Part shown: positions 59,601 through 64,000 of the stretch, in pieces
Position numbering within the stretch: the first letter of the stretch is position 1
Layout of the letters: every line of letters begins with the position of its first letter
Source: Zygophlyctis sp. KS116
Taxonomy: Eukaryota > Chytridiomycota
DNA: 64,000 nucleotides
NCBI GenBank assembly: GCA_054661495.1
Contig: BAAFSQ010000024.1
Location: forward strand, 1 to 64,000
Reading direction: 5' to 3'
Made by a program: the position numbers and the translations under genes
Notes under the pieces: model-generated
What the model was told of the DNA's origin: nothing
The model's input: the letters and a program-made list of their open reading frames with translations, nothing else
The model's database searches: none

Positions 59601-61045
59601 TCGTAAGAGAATCGTGCTTTTGGACCCACGCCGTCCCCCTAAATTATAAGAGTGTATTAATACTTACCTTCATCGACAAATGAAGACGACTTTCTCGACC
59701 CTGAATGTCGCAATAAGCCACTCCAGACACCTTTTCCGTAGCTTGCGGAAGAAAGTAAACTTTAAGATCCAATGTTGAGCCTGGCCAAACCATCCCAGAT
59801 GCTGGTTCAATTTTAAACGATTCATTTTTGAATAGAAGCGTGCTAGAATTAATTTTTCTCCGTAAATTCTATTGTATTTATTAACAGAATGGTCTATACC
59901 TTGTATTTTTCAGTAATTGTGACAACATCGCATAAATCTAATTTTTGCTGTTCCGGCTATTGATTTAGAAATATAAAACATACTGTCTGGCTGTTAAAAG
60001 CCTCTAGTTCCCTCGCCTCTTCTCTATACAGCTCAATTTCTTGATTAGACTTGAATAATTTCTCTTCAGTTTCAGAAAAATGATCTTTCCAAACAAAATT
60101 TGCCTGTAATTATTATGTTTTAATATACCATAATGTCTGAATTATTTATAAGTTTAACAATCTTGTAAGAAATAAGTCCAATTGATGTATTATCCATAGT
60201 GATCGAAGACTGTTCTAGTCTAATTAAAGCATCTTCAGCAGTCCCATATATTTGAGAATAAATAGATTCCCCAGTATCATATGTAAGCGATAATTCTGTA
60301 GAAAAACTTGCGATTTCCTAATATTTTTAAAAAAAATAAAACCTACTTTTGGAATAAAATTGATATCAATTTGAATAGCCTTCCCAGCTTGTAAAAATCC
60401 ATTATCCGGAATTATTTCAAACGGACCAGAATAATCAATTACAAATTTCGCATCTTTACTCCCTATATTTCGAACTAGAATTGTTTTTGTAGACTTGAAT
60501 TTCACTGGAGCATCAGTAAAACTAATTGAATCTGGAAAATCAAACAGTGCTCTAGCTCCTATTGCTCTTATTGGTACTATAAATTTTTCCCTTTCTGAAG
60601 AGCAGATTAGATTATATGAATAGTCTATTTTTTCTTCTGGTTTAAACTTTAGAATATATGATGCTTCCATTCCTGGAGCAACTCTTTCTGAGATTAGAGA
60701 AGTTGATTTCCAACCAGAAATAGAAAAATACGGCGACTCTACTGGATCTATTTTCAATCTTCTAGTAAAACTATCCACATTTTTAAAATTGATAATGACT
60801 TCATAAGTCATGAATGGTTCAAAAGATTGTAAATGAATCAGACATGGATTTGGCTGAAATAGTGGACGATCTAATCCCACAGTATAATTTCTGACCGCGC
60901 CTTCTTTATCATCCAAAATTTCAATAATCTGCGGAATAATATCCTTTTCTAGCGTTGCTAATTTATCACGAGTAGATAATAGTCTATCTTTAATATAAGA
61001 GGAGGGAGATTGTTTGGTTAAATGTCTTTTAGCATTCCCTCCCAT
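47602..61045 (-). CDS. HYDIN: HYDIN, ciliary central-pair ASH-domain giant
   Basis: Axonemal protein of the C2b projection, needed for flagellar bending. The 13.4-kb gene encodes about 4,300 residues made of tandem ASH/MSP-type beta domains (patterns such as INFGKIAYG, VDFGxV, LKPGETxxIxIxFxP). Inside the 7.8-kb exon is a P-loop kinase-like insertion: VVHGPPLSGKSTLCEKLSGM, then FILDGLDTKY and a charged coiled coil, as in animal HYDIN. The N-terminus (MGGNAKRHLTKQSPSSYIKD) and NYTVGLDRPLFQPNP fit. Short introns are clustered at both ends. Its presence implies motile flagella. Confidence 0.93.
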
Positions 61046-61348
61046 TTTCCTTTTTTATATTTCCTTTGTGACGTCACGTCATGCGTGAAATTTAGATATT
61101 CATTCCCTAGGGACATGCATGGAAAGTGTTTCTTCAAATTACTCTTAAAATCTAGTTGCTCAACAACTCAAAATACTCTTAAACTCAAATACTCTTAAAC
61201 TCAAATTACACAGAAAGATCTAATAAAGAGAAATCTCAAAGAATAGAATTTAAAAGGAAACCTAGTTATATCTAGATTAAACCTACTCAAACAGTCAAAA
61301 AGTAGACCTAAAGCATGTATAACCCTCCTAGGTCTGCTAGGGTCAAAC
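61046..61348. promoter_or_regulatory. HYDIN/R3H divergent promoter
   Basis: A 303-bp gap between two ATGs. It has a perfect CRE palindrome TGACGTCA (61069-61076) followed by CGTCATGCG, and two perfect 16-bp repeats starting AAATACTCTTAAACTC (61171-61202). AACCCTCCTAGG and CTAGGGTC lie just before the R3H start. No gene was seen here. Confidence 0.55.
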
Positions 61349-62144
61349 ATGGAAAAAATTGATTCGCTGCTGAGAAATGCGTTGGACTCTGTAAAACACA
61401 AATCCTTTATACTTTCTATTGAAAATAACATTCTTGATCTATTGCAAAGTCAAGAGTAAATAATTTGATTAAAAAATAGAGTTCAATTGGAATATTTTCA
61501 GCTCAATTCTTACTACAGACTCTTGATCCACAAAATTGGAGATTACTATGGTCTAGCGAGACAAAATGATTCTGTCAGGAAATGTATTATATTATATAAA
61601 ACAAGTGTTACTAAAGAACCAATCAATAAGTTGAAAGATTTAACTAGAAAATTTTCTATAATGCAAAGAAAGGTAGAAAATACTCCGGTAACGTCTCAAA
61701 ACACTACTGAAATTCATTCATTCAAGGATAGAGAGGCTATTTATGAAGCAACTAGGGCTAGGATATTTTCAGAACCTACAACAGCAGACACAAGCTCTTC
61801 ATCAATCAACGGGGTTTCAGGCCCAATCTCAATAGGTAATTTAGAGATTCTTAATACTAGCTAAAAATAATAAGAACATATCAGCACATTCTGATCCAGG
61901 AATTCAGAAAGAATTTTCAAACTGTGAGTTTAAGATCAATTCAGCTACTCCTTATCAAGAATATATAAATCATTACCCGATATATCCTACATCATCGTAT
62001 GGATTACATTCAATGCAAAATGTAAATTACTCTAGTCTTTTATTGGGTAATAATTCTGGTGTTTATCCAATACCAGTTTACTATTCAGATAATCCAATGG
62101 GATCTCCTGGTTATAATTTAAATTTTGGAAATTATCAAAATTAA
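61349..62144 (+). CDS. R3H-SUZ RNA-binding protein
   Basis: Single-strand nucleic-acid binder of the R3HDM/Rbs1 type. Spliced from three exons with introns of 24-25 nt. The R3H domain reads FQLNSYYRLLIHKIGDYYGL with the R-x-x-x-H pattern, preceded by a helix (ILDLLQSQ). A SUZ motif follows (SFKDREAIYEATRARIFSE). The tail is Tyr/Asn/Pro-rich (YPTSSYGLHSMQN). It probably acts on mRNA in the cytoplasm. The stop overlaps the PGS1 stop in TTAA. Confidence 0.85.
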
Positions 62145-63390
62145 AGCCACGTTTTAACAATTTTTGATGCTAATTTAACAAGAGGCTTAACATTTCTTGA
62201 TTGTAATTCTGCAAGTTTAACCTGTTTAGCCCTTGAGAATAATTTGAGTCTATTAAATTCTATTTCTTGAGATAATTTTGCATCTCTTGTAAACAAAAAT
62301 GCTTGCGACTCTAAATCTGTATTTAGAGATCTTGAATTAAAATTTGAAGATCCAATAGTATTTACAGTCCATTCCTTTGATTCAAATTTAAATTTCCCCC
62401 AAAAACCTTTTGCATGAAAAGTCCAACCAGGCCTATTATACTCAAACAATTGTATATTTTGAGAATTCTCTATTAGTTCTTGTTCTAAACAAGAATAAGC
62501 ATCTGGAAGATATTTTGAAACATTATTAGCACCATAAAACCCATTTGCAGTTGGAGAACTTGTCAAGACATCTAATTTTATCCTAGACTCATTTATAACC
62601 TTTAATAGCCTAGAAGGAATATTTAAATACGCAGAACTTAGATATCCTTTCCCCCCTTGTTCCCCCAACATTTGTATCAACCAATTCAACAATTTCTCTT
62701 CTTGTTTAATCTATAATCAATTTAAAGAAAAATTACACCCAAAGATCCCAATTGTACTGTTGGAATTATAAAAGTGTTTCCTTTTTTCAACAATTCCACT
62801 ACATTTTCTTGATTTGAAATACTCTCTATTCCCCTACAAGCCTGCACTAATCCTTGATAAGAATCCCTTGGTCCGTTTAAATTCCCTAAAGAGTCTATAG
62901 AATAAGAAACATTATAAATAGAAGAAAATAATTTTCTATAAAATTCAGCCAACTCTTCATTCTGCTTAAACACAATATATCTAATTTTTATCAAGTAAAA
63001 CACTTACCTATCCTGCCTATTAGTAAAATAATCAGTACTTAAATTAGCACCAGTCATAATAACATCATTATCCATCAAGAAGCCCTTTACATGAAAAGTG
63101 CCCAAAGTCTCATTCCACCTCCTTGGCATAAACTGAGAAAAATCCTGATAATTTGGAGATTTAAAAAGATGCAATTGTATCCTTGGGTCTTTTAGGAGAG
63201 GAATCCTATTCCCTCTATAGAAATCTAGTCCGACATGAATTTCCTTTTGAATGTCCAAAATGTCCAAAATTTCCTTGAATTCTTGAGATCCAATGTACAG
63301 ACAGTTTAAATACACTGATGATTTTGAATTTTTTATTTTATTGAATAGCTGGAGCTTAAATTCCAATGGAGAATCCAAGATTTCAATCAT
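62141..63390 (-). CDS. PGS1: Phosphatidylglycerophosphate synthase PGS1
   Basis: Phospholipase-D-family enzyme that makes phosphatidylglycerophosphate, precursor of cardiolipin, in mitochondria. Two HxK motifs: HVKGFLMDNDVIMTGANLS and FHAKGFWGKF with NTIGSSNF. Also VYLNCLYIGSQEFKE and GGKGYLSSAYLNIP. Two introns of 26-27 nt. The ATG at 63390 (MIEILDSPLEF) is the first in frame with similarity; no clear mitochondrial presequence is seen, so a short upstream exon may be missing. The 3' end shares the TTAA with the R3H gene. Confidence 0.92.
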
Positions 63391-63458
63391 TGGCACTAGC
63401 ACTAGGTTATAAAGGAATTCTAGGCTTGTAACCAAAGGCCTTTTATGAGTTTACAATT

Positions 63459-63497
63459 TTATGAGTTATGAGTTTATGAGTTTATGAGTTTATGAGT
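63459..63497. repeat. TATGAGTT-type microsatellite
   Basis: About five near-perfect copies of an 8-bp TATGAGTT unit in tandem (63459-63497), in the leader side of PGS1. Replication slippage is the simple explanation. Confidence 0.85.
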
Positions 63498-63605
63498 ACT
63501 AGATTTATATTTTTATTACAATTGAGATGTGAATACTTGTGAGATTATCATTGAGAACAACGTTCAAGAAGAGTAAATCTAAAAAAGTCTTAAGTCGGAC
63601 AAGTC

Positions 63606-63991
<386 letters not shown>

Positions 63992-64000
63992 TTATGAAAA

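Overview
The window is nuclear DNA of a very compact, AT-rich eukaryotic genome. I can support about 35 protein genes in 64 kb, most with clear eukaryotic housekeeping orthologues. Nearly all multi-exon genes are interrupted by extremely short introns (about 23-32 nt, GTA...TAG), so exons in different frames look like separate ORFs until spliced by hand. A 13.4-kb HYDIN gene (central-pair protein of motile cilia) implies a flagellated stage. Haem synthesis (HMBS), cytochrome oxidase (COX4/Cox5), PGS1 and a mitochondrial carrier imply aerobic mitochondria. A pocket protein (RB), fungal-like TLG2/STX16 and tiny introns fit an early-diverging, zoosporic fungus-like lineage such as a Rozella/Cryptomycota relative. 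That placement is inference.

Layout. 1-700: partial gene, then a repeat-rich gap. 0.7-14.6 kb: Rib2-type deaminase, THOC3, TAF11, UTP20, eIF4A, RRP15, CHY zinc finger, Rab GTPase and B-type cyclin. 14.6-15.35 kb: a gap holding three C/D box snoRNAs with recognisable rRNA guides. 15.35-23 kb: HMBS, mitochondrial carrier, CD2BP2/LIN1 and REV3. 23-26.2 kb: the accessory patch, with an acyltransferase-3 membrane protein, a BED-finger fragment and two tandem secreted paralogues. 26.3-39 kb: S-formylglutathione hydrolase, SEL1 repeats, ARL2, a striatin lacking WD40 repeats, LSM14, a divergent AAA ATPase, RB, SmE, SmD2, a five-repeat 'IPWK/GWP' protein and NAA10. 39-47.6 kb: CNOT1, NXT, COX4, STX16 and NACA. 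47.6-61 kb: HYDIN. 61-64 kb: an R3H-SUZ protein, PGS1 and ATG8.

Many genes serve RNA metabolism: THOC3, NXT, CD2BP2, SmE, SmD2, UTP20, RRP15, snoRNAs, LSM14, CNOT1 and R3H-SUZ. No operon logic is evident, but spacing is extreme. Ten convergent gene pairs end within 0-96 bp of each other. Four overlap, and three of those share a four-base YTAA in which the two stop codons overlap. The most unusual items are the snoRNA cluster, the intron size and micro-exon, the shared stops, the paralogous secreted pair with a conserved leader and diverged body, and the unrecognised IPWK/GWP repeat protein.
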